From contig JAYRKL010000005.1 of the NCBI GenBank assembly GCA_041905795.1, forward strand, positions 1-64,000: a stretch of DNA of 64,000 nt, written 5' to 3'. The notes beneath the pieces are model-generated. The model was given only the letters and a program-made list of their open reading frames with translations. It did not search any database and was not told the DNA's origin. Made by a program: the position numbers and the translations under genes. This document shows, piece after piece, positions 42,024-51,220 of this stretch (positions within the stretch are counted from its first letter, which is position 1; every line of letters begins with the position of its first letter). The DNA comes from SHVO01 sp041905795. GTDB taxonomy: Bacteria > Pseudomonadota > Alphaproteobacteria > Rhodospirillales > Rhodospirillaceae.

Positions 42024-42646
42024 GTGCTTCATCCCGGCGGGGCCCCATCGACTGGAACGGTGTGCGCCTGCGCATGGACGTGGCGGCGATGGAGATGGAG
42101 GACGCGCTCAACCCTCCCAAGGATCGCGCCCGCAAGATCATGGAGGCCCGCGCCAGGGCCTTGGCACGGGCACCGGCGGAAACCGCCGCCGCCCACGGCC
42201 TGGACTCCGTGGTGTTCACCCTCGCACGCGAGACCTACGCCATCGAAAGCCGCTTTGTGCGCGAGGTGGTCGGCTTCACCGGATTCACGCCGGTGCCGGG
42301 CGCGCCCGCCCATGTCATGGGCGTGGTCAACCTGCGCGGCGGCATCCTCGCCGTCATGGACCTGCGGCCGTTCTTCAATATCGCCGCTCCCGGCGTCACC
42401 GACATGGCGCGCGTCATCGTCCTCGGCGAACAGCGCCCCGAATTCGGCATCGTCGTCGACGCCGCCGCCGGCCATACGGTGCTGCCGCGCGCCGGCCTGC
42501 GGCCCGCCGGCGACATCGCCGGCATGCGCGCCGATTTCATCACCGGCGTCACCGGCGACGCCTGCATGATCTTGGACGGTGCCAGGCTGATCGCCGACGA
42601 ACGTTTCACCGTGGATCACCGGTCCTTGCATCAGCGGACCGTCTAG
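42020..42646 (+). CDS. cheW: second CheW-like protein with N-terminal extension (WspD-like)
   Basis: A 208-residue protein beginning at ATG 42020, which overlaps the CheR stop (ATGA). Residues about 1-60 form an extension with a basic helix (RARKIMEARARALARAP) before the CheW domain (about 62-190, core GVVNLRGGILAVMDLRPFF). The extension and the position match WspD. The two CheW proteins probably serve different receptor-kinase contacts. It ends 10 bp before the receptor gene. Confidence 0.9.
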   Translation: MSASSRRGPIDWNGVRLRMDVAAMEMEDALNPPKDRARKIMEARARALARAPAETAAAHGLDSVVFTLARETYAIESRFVREVVGFTGFTPVPGAPAHVMGVVNLRGGILAVMDLRPFFNIAAPGVTDMARVIVLGEQRPEFGIVVDAAAGHTVLPRAGLRPAGDIAGMRADFITGVTGDACMILDGARLIADERFTVDHRSLHQRTV

Positions 42647-42656
42647 AGAGGGCGTC

Positions 42657-44123
42657 ATGAATACCAGACTGGCGACGAATATCGGCTTCGGCCTTGTGCT
42701 CCTGGTCCTTGCGATCACGGCATCCCTGGCGGTCCACAGTTCCGTCCGCTTCGCCGACGATGCCGCCTGGGTGGACCACACGTACGAAGTCATAGACCAG
42801 GTGCAGGAAATCACCTTGGGCCTGGTCAACGCCGAGACCGGATCGCGCGGGTATGTACTGACCGGCGACGAGGCCTACCTCGAGCCCTATCGCGCGGCGC
42901 TGGTGAAGATCAACGGCGCCGTGGCCGCCGCCAACCGCCTGACCGCGGACAACCCGCAACAGCAGCGGCGCATCGTCGGACTGCGGGCCGCCATCACCGA
43001 GAAACTGGAAGTGATGGCCGACACCATCAAGGCGCGCAAGGAACAGTCCTTCGAGGCCGCCCAGCGCATCGTTCAATCGGGGCGCGGCAAGCGCGCCATG
43101 GACGACGCCCGCGCCAACCTCGCGCAGATGGAAGACCAGGAACTGGCCCTCCTGAAGGAGCGCCAGAAGACCGCCGCCGACAGCAACGCCGGCACCCGCA
43201 ACGTGATCGTCGCCGGCATGGGCGCCGCCATGGTGGTCGTGGCGCTGGTGCTGGTGGTGTTCAACATCATGACCGGACAGATCAAAAATCTGCTGACCGC
43301 CATCGCCTCGACCGCCAGCAGCCTGGTGTCGTCGTCGTCCGAACTCCTTGCCGGCACCACCCAGCAGTCGGCCAGCGCCCAGGAGCAGGCGGCCGCGGTG
43401 GCGGAAACCGTCACCACCGTCGACGAGGTCAGGCAGACCGCCGAGCAGGCGGCGAGCCGCGCCAAGGCGGTGGCGGACTCCGCCGGCCGCGCCGCCGACA
43501 TCGCCAAGACCGGGCGCGCCGCCATCGATGAATCCGTCACCGCCATGGGCACGGTCAAGGATCAGGCCGAAGCCATCGCCACCAGCATCCTCGCGCTGGC
43601 GGAGCGCGCCCAAACCATCGGCGAATTGATCGCCGCGGTGAACGACGTCGCCGAACAGACCAACCTCCTGGCCCTCAACGCCGGCATCGAGGCCGCGCGC
43701 GCCGGCGAGCACGGCGCAGGCTTCACCGTGGTCGCCCGCGAGATCAAGGACCTCGCCGGCCAGGCCAAGGCCGCCACCGCCCAGGTGCGCCAGATCCTGT
43801 CGGAGATCCAGAAGGCCACCAACAGCGCGGTCATGGTCACCGAGGAAGGCGCCAAGAGCGTCAACACCACCATCGTCGCGGTCAACCGCGCCGGCGAGAC
43901 CATCCGCACCCTCGCCGCCACGGTGGAGGAAGCCGCCCGGGCCGCCAACCAGATCACCGCCTCGGCCGCCCAGCAGGCCACCGGCATGAGTCAGGTGCAG
44001 CAGGCCATGCGCGACATCAACGCCGCCACCACCCAGAGCCTGGCCTCCACGCGCCAGGCCGAACGCGCGGCCCAGGACCTCAACGCGCTCGGCGCCAAGC
44101 TCAAGAACATGCTGCCGGCATAG
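42657..44123 (+). CDS. methyl-accepting chemotaxis protein with CHASE3-like sensor (WspA-like), no clear HAMP
   Basis: A 488-residue receptor. Helix TM1 (about 8-28) and TM2 (about 183-205) flank a periplasmic helical domain of CHASE3 type (LVNAETGSRGYVLTGDE near 61). The cytoplasmic part has the conserved hairpin tip (VNDVAEQTNLLALNAGIEAARAG, about 328-350). After TM2 the sequence goes directly into a coiled coil, without the ~50-residue HAMP pattern usually found there. It should sense a signal in the envelope or surface contact, as WspA does, and pass it to the CheA downstream. Confidence 0.9.
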   Translation: MNTRLATNIGFGLVLLVLAITASLAVHSSVRFADDAAWVDHTYEVIDQVQEITLGLVNAETGSRGYVLTGDEAYLEPYRAALVKINGAVAAANRLTADNPQQQRRIVGLRAAITEKLEVMADTIKARKEQSFEAAQRIVQSGRGKRAMDDARANLAQMEDQELALLKERQKTAADSNAGTRNVIVAGMGAAMVVVALVLVVFNIMTGQIKNLLTAIASTASSLVSSSSELLAGTTQQSASAQEQAAAVAETVTTVDEVRQTAEQAASRAKAVADSAGRAADIAKTGRAAIDESVTAMGTVKDQAEAIATSILALAERAQTIGELIAAVNDVAEQTNLLALNAGIEAARAGEHGAGFTVVAREIKDLAGQAKAATAQVRQILSEIQKATNSAVMVTEEGAKSVNTTIVAVNRAGETIRTLAATVEEAARAANQITASAAQQATGMSQVQQAMRDINAATTQSLASTRQAERAAQDLNALGAKLKNMLPA

Positions 44124-44157
44124 GCGCCGGCCGCGGCCATGACCTTGGGTTCAGCGC

Positions 44158-46431
44158 ATGGATAAGAACGAGCTTATCCGGAAGCTTATGAAGACATTCG
44201 TCGCCGAACTCGGCGACTACGTGGCGTCCCTGAACCGGGACATCATGGCGCTGGAGCGCGGGGCGGACGCGGCAGCGCGCGCCGAGATCTTCAAGAACCT
44301 GTTCCGCACCGGACACAGCCTCAAGGGGACCGCCCGGTCCATGGGCTTCGACCTGCTCGCGGACATGGGCCACCACCTGGAATCCCTGTTCACCGCCCTG
44401 CGCGACGGCAAGGCCATGCTCGACGGCGGCGCCTTCGCGTTGCTGTTCGACACCGCCGACGCCATCGCCGACGCCGCCCGGCGCCTCGACGCTGGGCTGG
44501 AGATCAAGGACGGGCCGGTGCCGACGCTGCTGCCGCGCCTCGAAGCCGCCGCGATCCCAGCCGCCGCGGCCCCACCCGCCGCTTTGGCGCCGGGCGCGCC
44601 CGCGACCGGACTGGCAACCATGCCGGCGCCGCCGCCGGTCATGGCGCCGGCGCGGTTCGCACCCGCAGAGCCGCCGGCCGCCGCACCGGCGCCCGAGGAA
44701 AGCGCAATCCGCATCGCCACCGGACGCCTCGACCGGCTGATCGCCCTGGGCGGCGAACTGCGCGTGGCGCAAGGGCGCGCGGGTGCGCGCGACCGCGATA
44801 TCGAGCGCCTGATCGCCGCGAGCGAACGCTGGCACGGCGAATGGCGCGCCCTCGAACGCAGCCTTGCCAAATCTTCCCGCGCAACCGGCGACACCACGGA
44901 CGATCAGGCCGTGCTCGCGGCCCGCGCCATCGATATGGGCCGCGAGAACGCCCAATGGCTGACCCGCAGCCTGGAACAGCTGCGGGCGGCGCTGGTCGCC
45001 GACCGCAAGGCCCTGGAGCAGGTCGCGACCCCCCTCGACCGCGAAGTTCTGGGCGTGCGCATGACGCCCTTCGGGCGCGCCGCGAGCGGCCTGGAGCGCA
45101 GTGTGCGCGACCTGGCGCGGGCGGTCGGCAAGGAGGTGGACCTGGTGCTGGAAGGCGCCAGGATCGAGGTCGACCGCCAGGTGATGGCGGCGATCAAGGA
45201 CTCCCTGCTCCATCTGATCCGCAACGCCGTGGACCATGGGCTCGAGACGCCTGCGGAGCGCATCGCCGCCGGGAAACCGCCGCGCGGGCGCCTGACCGTG
45301 TCCGCCGCCTTGCGCCGCGGCATGGTCGAGATCCGCATCGCCGACGACGGCCGCGGCTTCGACCTCGGCGCCATTCGCGCCAAAGCCGCCGCGCTAGGGC
45401 TTGCCGTGCCGGAAGACGACGCCGGCGCCGCGCGGCTCGCCTTCACCCACGGCTTCTCCACCGCCAGGAACGTCAGCGACATCTCCGGGCGCGGCGTCGG
45501 CCTCGACGTGGTCAAGACCGCCGTCGAATCCCAGCGCGGCACGGTGGATATCGTTTGCGCCAAAGGCAAAGGCACCCAGTTCATCCTGACCGTGCCGCTG
45601 ACCCTCACGCGCCTTCACGCCCTCCTGGTGTCGGCCGGCGGACGCACCTATGCCTTTGACAGCGGCGCGATCCACGGCCTGAAGCGGATCAGCCCCGCGG
45701 ACCTGCGCACCCTGGAGGGACGCGACGCCATCGTGCTGCCGGACGGTCCGCTGCCGCTCTACCGCCTCGCCGACCTCCTGGGCCTGGCCGGCGACGCGCC
45801 CGAGGCCGCCAAGCTGCCGGTGATCGTCATCGGCCATGGCGCCGACCGGATTGGCGTGGTGGTCGACCGGCTCGACGCCGAACAGGAAATCATGGTGAAG
45901 GACCTGGGTCCCCGGCTGCCGCGCATCACCGGGGTCGCCGGCGCCACCATCCTCGCCGACGGCCAGGTCGCCCTGATCCTGAACGCCGCCGACCTGTTGC
46001 GCATCGCCCTTGGCCGCGCGCCGGCGCCGGTGCTGACGCGGGCGTTCGCCACCGCCCCCGCCGCGGCGAAAAAACGCCTGCTGGTGGCCGACGATTCCCT
46101 CACCACCCGGACCCTGGTAAAAAGCATCCTCGAGGCGCACGGCTTCGAGGTGATCGACGCCGCCGACGGCATGGGCGCCTGGCAGCTCTTGCAGGAAAAA
46201 GGAGCCGACCTGGTGGTCAGCGACGTCGAGATGCCGCGCATGGACGGCTTCGCCCTGACCACGGCGATCCGCGGTTCCAAGCGCCTGGCGCAAACGCCGG
46301 TGATCCTGGTGACCGCGCTGGAAAGCGAAAAGGACCGCATGCGCGGTCTCGACGCCGGCGCCGACGCCTACCTGCCCAAGAGCACCTTCGACCAGACCAA
46401 CCTGCTGCAGGCCATCGAGCGGCTGATATGA
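44158..46431 (+). CDS. cheA: hybrid chemotaxis histidine kinase CheA-REC (WspE-like)
   Basis: A 757-residue cytoplasmic kinase. Domains in order: HPt with His53 (GHSLKGTAR); a Pro/Ala linker (about 135-180); dimerisation; HATPase with N-box LIRNAVDHG, DDGRGFD and SGRGVGLDVV; a CheW-like regulatory domain; and a C-terminal receiver from about 638 with phospho-acceptor Asp689 (VVSDVEMPRMDG) and Lys741. No P2 CheY-binding domain is evident. Fusion of a receiver to CheA is the WspE arrangement. Its stop overlaps the CheB start by 4 bp. Confidence 0.94.
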   Translation: MDKNELIRKLMKTFVAELGDYVASLNRDIMALERGADAAARAEIFKNLFRTGHSLKGTARSMGFDLLADMGHHLESLFTALRDGKAMLDGGAFALLFDTADAIADAARRLDAGLEIKDGPVPTLLPRLEAAAIPAAAAPPAALAPGAPATGLATMPAPPPVMAPARFAPAEPPAAAPAPEESAIRIATGRLDRLIALGGELRVAQGRAGARDRDIERLIAASERWHGEWRALERSLAKSSRATGDTTDDQAVLAARAIDMGRENAQWLTRSLEQLRAALVADRKALEQVATPLDREVLGVRMTPFGRAASGLERSVRDLARAVGKEVDLVLEGARIEVDRQVMAAIKDSLLHLIRNAVDHGLETPAERIAAGKPPRGRLTVSAALRRGMVEIRIADDGRGFDLGAIRAKAAALGLAVPEDDAGAARLAFTHGFSTARNVSDISGRGVGLDVVKTAVESQRGTVDIVCAKGKGTQFILTVPLTLTRLHALLVSAGGRTYAFDSGAIHGLKRISPADLRTLEGRDAIVLPDGPLPLYRLADLLGLAGDAPEAAKLPVIVIGHGADRIGVVVDRLDAEQEIMVKDLGPRLPRITGVAGATILADGQVALILNAADLLRIALGRAPAPVLTRAFATAPAAAKKRLLVADDSLTTRTLVKSILEAHGFEVIDAADGMGAWQLLQEKGADLVVSDVEMPRMDGFALTTAIRGSKRLAQTPVILVTALESEKDRMRGLDAGADAYLPKSTFDQTNLLQAIERLI

Positions 46432-47462
46432 TCCGCGTCCTGATCGCCGAGGACTCGGTGACCGCCCGCGAGCTGCTGGCCGCCATGCTGTCGTCCGACC
46501 CCGAGATCGAAGTCATCGGTCTCGCCAAGGACGGCCGCGAGGCGGTCGCGCTGACCAGGGCCTTGAAGCCCGACCTGGTCACCATGGATATCCAGATGCC
46601 GGTGATGGACGGGTTCGAGGCCACCAAGCAGATCATGATCGAGGCCCCGACCCCGATTGTCATCGTCACCGCCAGCGTCGACGTCAACGACGTCACTGTC
46701 TCCATGGAGGCCTTGCGCGCGGGCGCCCTCGCCCTGATCGACAAACCGGCCCTGGGCGCGGGGGACTTTCACGCCGCCTGCGCGCGCGTGATCGGTACCG
46801 TCAAGGCCATGGCCGGCGTCAAGGTCGTGCGCCACTTCGCGCCGCGCAATCTCACGGCGCCGGCCCAGGTCCTGCTGGAGGAGCGGCCGCACGGCCCCGT
46901 GCGGCTGGTGGCCATCGCCGCCTCCACCGGCGGGCCGGCGGCGCTGGCGCGGGTGTTTGCCGACCTGCCGGGCCAGTTCCCGGCGCCGATCATCGTCGTG
47001 CAGCACATCGCGCGCGGCTTCCTGGCCGGGTTCGCGGCCTGGCTGAACGGCAGGTGCCCGCTGCGGGTCAAGGCCGCCGAGGACGGCGAGATCCTCGAAC
47101 CGTCCGGCGTCTATCTTGCCCCCGACGACGCCCATCTCGGCGTCGATGCGCAGCTGCGCGCGCGGCTCGACCACAGTGGGCCGGTCAATGGATTCCGGCC
47201 GTCGGCGACGGTCATGTTCCATTCGGTGGCCAAGGCGCTGGGCCCGGCGGCGGCGGCGGTGATCCTCACCGGCATGGGCCAGGACGGCGTCGCCGGCCTG
47301 GCGGCGATGCACGCCGCCGGCGGACGCATCGCCGCCCAGGACGAGGCCTCGTCGGTGGTGTTCGGCATGCCGGGCGCCGCCATCGCGCAGGGCCTGGCCG
47401 ACCGCGTTCTGCCGCTCGGGAACATCGGCGACTGGCTCATGAACCAGGTTTCCGGGAGTTAG
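46428..47462 (+). CDS. cheB: chemotaxis protein-glutamate methylesterase (WspF-like)
   Basis: A 344-residue response regulator with methylesterase output, which removes receptor methyl groups. The receiver Asp54 lies in VTMDIQMPVMDG, and the esterase triad is Ser166 (AASTGGP), His193 (VVQHIARG) and Asp286 (GMGQDGV), almost the E. coli numbering. It is the last gene of the operon. No cheD, cheY or GGDEF gene follows. Confidence 0.94.
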   Translation: MIRVLIAEDSVTARELLAAMLSSDPEIEVIGLAKDGREAVALTRALKPDLVTMDIQMPVMDGFEATKQIMIEAPTPIVIVTASVDVNDVTVSMEALRAGALALIDKPALGAGDFHAACARVIGTVKAMAGVKVVRHFAPRNLTAPAQVLLEERPHGPVRLVAIAASTGGPAALARVFADLPGQFPAPIIVVQHIARGFLAGFAAWLNGRCPLRVKAAEDGEILEPSGVYLAPDDAHLGVDAQLRARLDHSGPVNGFRPSATVMFHSVAKALGPAAAAVILTGMGQDGVAGLAAMHAAGGRIAAQDEASSVVFGMPGAAIAQGLADRVLPLGNIGDWLMNQVSGS

Positions 47463-47492
47463 ACCTTTTCGCCATCCGGTCACACGGTTACG

Positions 47493-47525
47493 ATCCGCCT
47501 TTCCTTTTGAAAAGCAGGGGCGGAT
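47493..47525 (+). promoter_or_regulatory. hairpin covering the ribosome-binding site of the threonine synthase-like gene
   Basis: ATCCGCC (47493-47499) can pair with GGCGGAT (47519-47525), which ends directly at the ATG; inside, CTTTT and AAAAG form a second pairing. The Shine-Dalgarno AGGGG (about 47516-47520) overlaps the right arm. This could limit translation until the stem opens. Confidence 0.35.
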
Positions 47526-48761
47526 ATGGCCAGCCGTTACACTTACGCGACCCACCTGGAATGCAGCGCGACTGGAGAGCGCTACGACATCGACGTCCCG
47601 CAGAACCTGTCCAAGGCCGGCAAGCCCCTGCTCGCCCGCTACGACCTCGCCGCCCTCAAGAAGGACGTCAAGCGCAGCGACATCGAGGACCGTCCCGCCG
47701 ACATGTGGCGCTGGCACGAACTGCTGCCCCTGAAGCGGCCCGAGGACATCATCAACCTGGGCGAAGTGGAAACCCCGCTGGTGGCCCTGTCCGAGGTCAG
47801 CCGCCCGAAAGGCTTCAGCGCTCCCTTGGTGAAAGACGAAGGCCGCCTGCCGACCGGATCGTTCAAGGCCCGCGGCCTGGTGATGGCGGTGTCGATGGCG
47901 CATGCGTTCGGGATCAAACGCGTGGTGATCCCCACCAACGGCAACGCCGGCGCCGCCATGGCCGCTTACGCCTCCCATGTCGGCATGGAGAGCTTCTGCT
48001 TCTGCCCGGAGGACACCCCGGAAGTGAACGTGCGCGAGATCGCGCTGCAGGGCGCCAAGGTCTGGCGCTTCAACGGCCTCATCAACGAGGCCGGCAAGAT
48101 GATCGTCGCCGGGAAAGAACCTTTGGGCTGGTTCGACGTCTCCACTTTGAAGGAGCCCTACCGGATCGAAGGCAAGAAAACCATGGGCCTGGAACTGGCG
48201 GCCCAGTTCAACTGGTCGCTGCCCGACGTGGTGTTCTATCCCACCGGCGGCGGCACCGGCCTCATCGGCATGTGGAAGGCCTGGCAGGAACTGCTGGCGT
48301 TGGGCTGGATCGAGGGCAAGCTGCCGCGCCTGGTGGCGGTGCAGGCCTCGACCTGCGCGCCCATCGTGCGCGCCTTCGACCAGGGCGCCGCCCACGCCGA
48401 GCCCTGGGTCAACGCCCATACCGTCGCCTCGGGCATCCGCGTGCCGGCCGCCATCGGCGACTTCCTGATGCTCAATGCCATCCGCGAAAGCAAGGGGTTC
48501 GCCCTAGCCGTGGACGATGCCGACATCCTGGCGGCGGTTACCCATGTGGCGCAGCGCGACGGCTTCCTGCTCAGCCCCGAGGGTGCGGCGACCTATGTCG
48601 CCTACCGCACCGCTGCCGACCGGGGAATGATCTCGCCCAGCGACAAAGTGATCCTGTTCAACTGCGCCACCGGCCTCAAGTACCCGATGCCGGCGGCGGA
48701 TGCGCGCATCGACATCAAGGGCGGCCCGGTCGATATCGTCGATATCGTCAACAAATACTAA
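47526..48761 (+). CDS. threonine synthase-like PLP enzyme
   Basis: A 411-residue fold-type II PLP enzyme. The Schiff-base Lys114 lies in TGSFKARG, the phosphate-binding glycine loop in YPTGGGTG (about 238-245), and the N-terminus has the HLECSATGERY start common in threonine synthases of this clade. Threonine synthase converts O-phosphohomoserine to threonine; relatives include serine/threonine ammonia-lyases, so the reaction is probable but not certain. No homoserine-pathway genes are nearby. It is separated from cheB by 63 bp that contain a possible regulatory hairpin. Confidence 0.82.
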   Translation: MASRYTYATHLECSATGERYDIDVPQNLSKAGKPLLARYDLAALKKDVKRSDIEDRPADMWRWHELLPLKRPEDIINLGEVETPLVALSEVSRPKGFSAPLVKDEGRLPTGSFKARGLVMAVSMAHAFGIKRVVIPTNGNAGAAMAAYASHVGMESFCFCPEDTPEVNVREIALQGAKVWRFNGLINEAGKMIVAGKEPLGWFDVSTLKEPYRIEGKKTMGLELAAQFNWSLPDVVFYPTGGGTGLIGMWKAWQELLALGWIEGKLPRLVAVQASTCAPIVRAFDQGAAHAEPWVNAHTVASGIRVPAAIGDFLMLNAIRESKGFALAVDDADILAAVTHVAQRDGFLLSPEGAATYVAYRTAADRGMISPSDKVILFNCATGLKYPMPAADARIDIKGGPVDIVDIVNKY

Positions 48762-48861
48762 GCCGCCGAACTCGCGAAGTTGTTATCGCTTTCGCGCGCA
48801 AGACCTGCGGGACGCGGGGCGGATTTTGCTATCCTGTGCGCTTAGAAACTCCGACAGGCCC

Positions 48862-49656
48862 ATGATGGAGAGCGCCTTGGCCGGGATGGATTTGCGCGGC
48901 GTCGCGCTGGGGAACGGCAAGACCCTTTCCAGCCGTGTCGCGGCGGCGTTGCTTGCCCGCATCCGCGAGGGCGGCCTGGTTCCCGGCGCCCGCCTGCCCA
49001 CCGAATACGCCCTGTCCCAGAGCTTCGGGGTCAGCCGCACCGTGGTACGCGAAGCGATCGTGACCTTGAAGGCCCAGGGCGTGGTGGAAACCCGCCAGGG
49101 CAGCGGCGCCTTCGTCCGCGAACCCGCCCGCGCGCCGGCCCTGACCGCCGACACGCCTCTTTCCGTGCAGCAACTGGGGTTGATGATCGAGGTGCGCAAA
49201 GGGATCGACTGCGAGATCGCCGCCCTCGCCGCCGAGCGCCGCACCCCAAAACAGCTGGAAGATATGCGCCAGGCGCTGGCCGCCGTCGATGCGGCGGTGG
49301 CCGCGGGCGGCAACGGCGTGCGCGAGGACCTGCGTTTCCACCTCGCCGTCGCCCACGCCACCGGGAATCCTTATTGGGTGCGCCTGATCGAAATGCTGGC
49401 GCCCCAGATCCAGGCCTCCATCGCCGTGACCCGGGCGAACGACTCCCGGCGCGGGATCTACCAGGCCTCGGCCCGGGAAGACCACGAACGGCTGCTCGCG
49501 GCCATCGCGGCCGGAGATCCGGCGGCGGCGCGGGCGGCGGCGCGCAGGCATATGGAAGGCGCTGCCGAACGGGTGGCGCGCGCAGACCCGGACTTCTGGG
49601 CCCGCGAAGGCCAGGCCCAGGCCCGCCAGATCGCGACGTCCGCAGAAATATATTAG
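48862..49656 (+). CDS. GntR-family (FadR/FCD) transcriptional regulator
   Basis: From ATG 48862 (a second ATG follows at once; longer starts overlap the upstream gene) the protein has 264 residues. The N-terminal winged helix includes LPTEYALSQSFGVSRTVVREAI and the wing ETRQGSGAFV. The C-terminal FCD effector domain carries the Asp/His metal-ligand pattern (REDLRFHLAVAHATGN and REDHERLLAAI). Members sense small carboxylates and repress catabolic genes. The target is unknown; it converges with the D-2-hydroxyacid dehydrogenase (4-bp overlap), whose substrate class fits such regulators. Confidence 0.9.
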   Translation: MMESALAGMDLRGVALGNGKTLSSRVAAALLARIREGGLVPGARLPTEYALSQSFGVSRTVVREAIVTLKAQGVVETRQGSGAFVREPARAPALTADTPLSVQQLGLMIEVRKGIDCEIAALAAERRTPKQLEDMRQALAAVDAAVAAGGNGVREDLRFHLAVAHATGNPYWVRLIEMLAPQIQASIAVTRANDSRRGIYQASAREDHERLLAAIAAGDPAAARAAARRHMEGAAERVARADPDFWAREGQAQARQIATSAEIY

Positions 49657-50609
49657 GCGAGCCGGTTGCGGGCGGGCTTGCCGTCCTTGAAGGCCAGGAT
49701 GCCCTCGATCAGGATCCGCCCCATACCGCGGCGCGCCTCGACGGTCGAACTGCCGATATGCGGCAGGATGAAGGCGTTGGGCAGATCTCTGTAGCGCGGG
49801 TCGTAATTGGGCTCGTTGTTGAAGACGTCGAGCCCGGCCCCCATGATCCTGTTCCCGGACAGCGCCTCGATCAGGGCGTCGTCGTTGACGATATCCCCGC
49901 GCGCGATATTCACCACGATGGCGGTCGGGCGCATTTTCGCCAGCCGTTCGCGGTTGAGGAAGCCGCGGGTTTCCGGGGTCGAGTTGCACGCCAGCACCAG
50001 GACGTCGCAATTGGCCATCAGGTCCTCGGGCTTCGGATAGTAGGCAGCGCCCTGCTCCAGCTCCGGCGGCAATTTGTTCATATCGGAATAGGCGATCTGC
50101 ATGCGGAAACCGCGCGCCCGGTCGGCGATGGCGCGCCCGACGCGGCCGAAGCCGAAGATGCCCATGGTCTTGCCGGCGACCTCCATGCCGTTGAGCTGCA
50201 AGGGCGTCCACCCCTTCCAGTCCCGCATCAGGGCGGTGCTTTCCGTGACCCGGCGCGCCGCCGAGAGAACCAGCAGCATGGCGCATTCCGCCACGGTGTC
50301 GGTGAGCACGTCGGGGGTGTTGAACACCGGCACGCCCCTGGCCTTGGCGGCGGCGAGGTCGACGTGGTCGAAGCCCACCGAGTATGTGCCCACCGCCTTC
50401 ACCGACGACGGCAACCTGGCGAAGAAACCGGCATCCATCTTGACGCCGACGCCGCCGAACAGCGCGTCCTTGCCCTCCAGGCCCGCCAACACCTGCTCCT
50501 GCGTCAGCTTCTCGCCGGTGGTGTTGAAGGTGGCGTCGAAGGCCGCCGCGATATCGCTTTCGACATAATCGGGCATCTTGGCGGTGACAAAGATCGACCA
50601 GCGCGGCAT
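49653..50609 (-). CDS. D-2-hydroxyacid dehydrogenase (glyoxylate/hydroxypyruvate reductase-like)
   Basis: From ATG 50609 (GGGGGGAG upstream) the protein has 318 residues. The NAD-binding GFGRVG lies at 153-158 and the catalytic Arg237 (NIARG), Glu266 (FNNEP) and His284 (LPHIGSS) are all present. It interconverts a 2-oxo acid and a D-2-hydroxyacid; glyoxylate and hydroxypyruvate are the common substrates of the closest family. It is 84 bp downstream of the MaoC gene on the same strand and convergent with the GntR regulator. Confidence 0.9.
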   Translation of the reverse strand: MPRWSIFVTAKMPDYVESDIAAAFDATFNTTGEKLTQEQVLAGLEGKDALFGGVGVKMDAGFFARLPSSVKAVGTYSVGFDHVDLAAAKARGVPVFNTPDVLTDTVAECAMLLVLSAARRVTESTALMRDWKGWTPLQLNGMEVAGKTMGIFGFGRVGRAIADRARGFRMQIAYSDMNKLPPELEQGAAYYPKPEDLMANCDVLVLACNSTPETRGFLNRERLAKMRPTAIVVNIARGDIVNDDALIEALSGNRIMGAGLDVFNNEPNYDPRYRDLPNAFILPHIGSSTVEARRGMGRILIEGILAFKDGKPARNRLA

Positions 50610-50693
50610 GGCAGCACTCCCCCCTGAACCGAGGCAAACGTTTGCAGATCGAACCCGGAGCCGCAAGGGCCAGAAAAACGGCGGCCGGGAAAA

Positions 50694-51173
50694 CTATTTC
50701 GCGATCGCTGTCCGGGTGAGGACAAAATTGGCGGCCTTGAACGACATCACCACCGCATCGGCCTGGTTAATGGTCTCGATATGGGTTTTCACCACGCCCC
50801 GATCGGGCCTGGATTTGCTGACGCGGGCATCCTCCACCCGCACTTTCACGCGCAGCACGTCACCGGGCCGCACCGGCGCCAGCCAGCGCAGTTCGTCGAC
50901 CCCGGGCGACAGGGCACCCGACCCCGGCAGGAACTCGTCGAAGAACAGCCGCATGGCGATGCAGCAGGTGTGCCAGCCGCTGGCGATCAGGCCGCCGAAT
51001 TCGCTGGCGCCGGCGCGCGCGGCGTCGACATGGAACCACTGCGGATCGTAGAGCGCGGCGAAGTCCACGATCTCCTGTTCGGTCACGGGACGGCTCTTCG
51101 AGATCACCGTGAGGCCGGCCGGATAGTCCTCGAAAGCGCGGGCGTCGCGCGGCGGGAGAATTTCGGTGGCCAC
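50694..51173 (-). CDS. MaoC-like hot-dog dehydratase
   Basis: A 159-residue protein starting at GTG 51173 (GGAAAGATGA upstream; the nearby ATG is out of frame). The hydratase-2 motif is visible as YDPQWFHVDAARAG followed by FGGLIASGWHT, with the Asp and His expected for (R)-enoyl-CoA hydratases. It would hydrate an enoyl-CoA or a related thioester; substrate unknown. It follows frmB by 47 bp and may belong to the same transcript. Confidence 0.87.
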   Translation of the reverse strand: MATEILPPRDARAFEDYPAGLTVISKSRPVTEQEIVDFAALYDPQWFHVDAARAGASEFGGLIASGWHTCCIAMRLFFDEFLPGSGALSPGVDELRWLAPVRPGDVLRVKVRVEDARVSKSRPDRGVVKTHIETINQADAVVMSFKAANFVLTRTAIAK

Positions 51174-51220
51174 TCATCTTTCCTTTTTGTCATTCTTGCA
51201 TCGCGCGGCGATGCGAAAAC

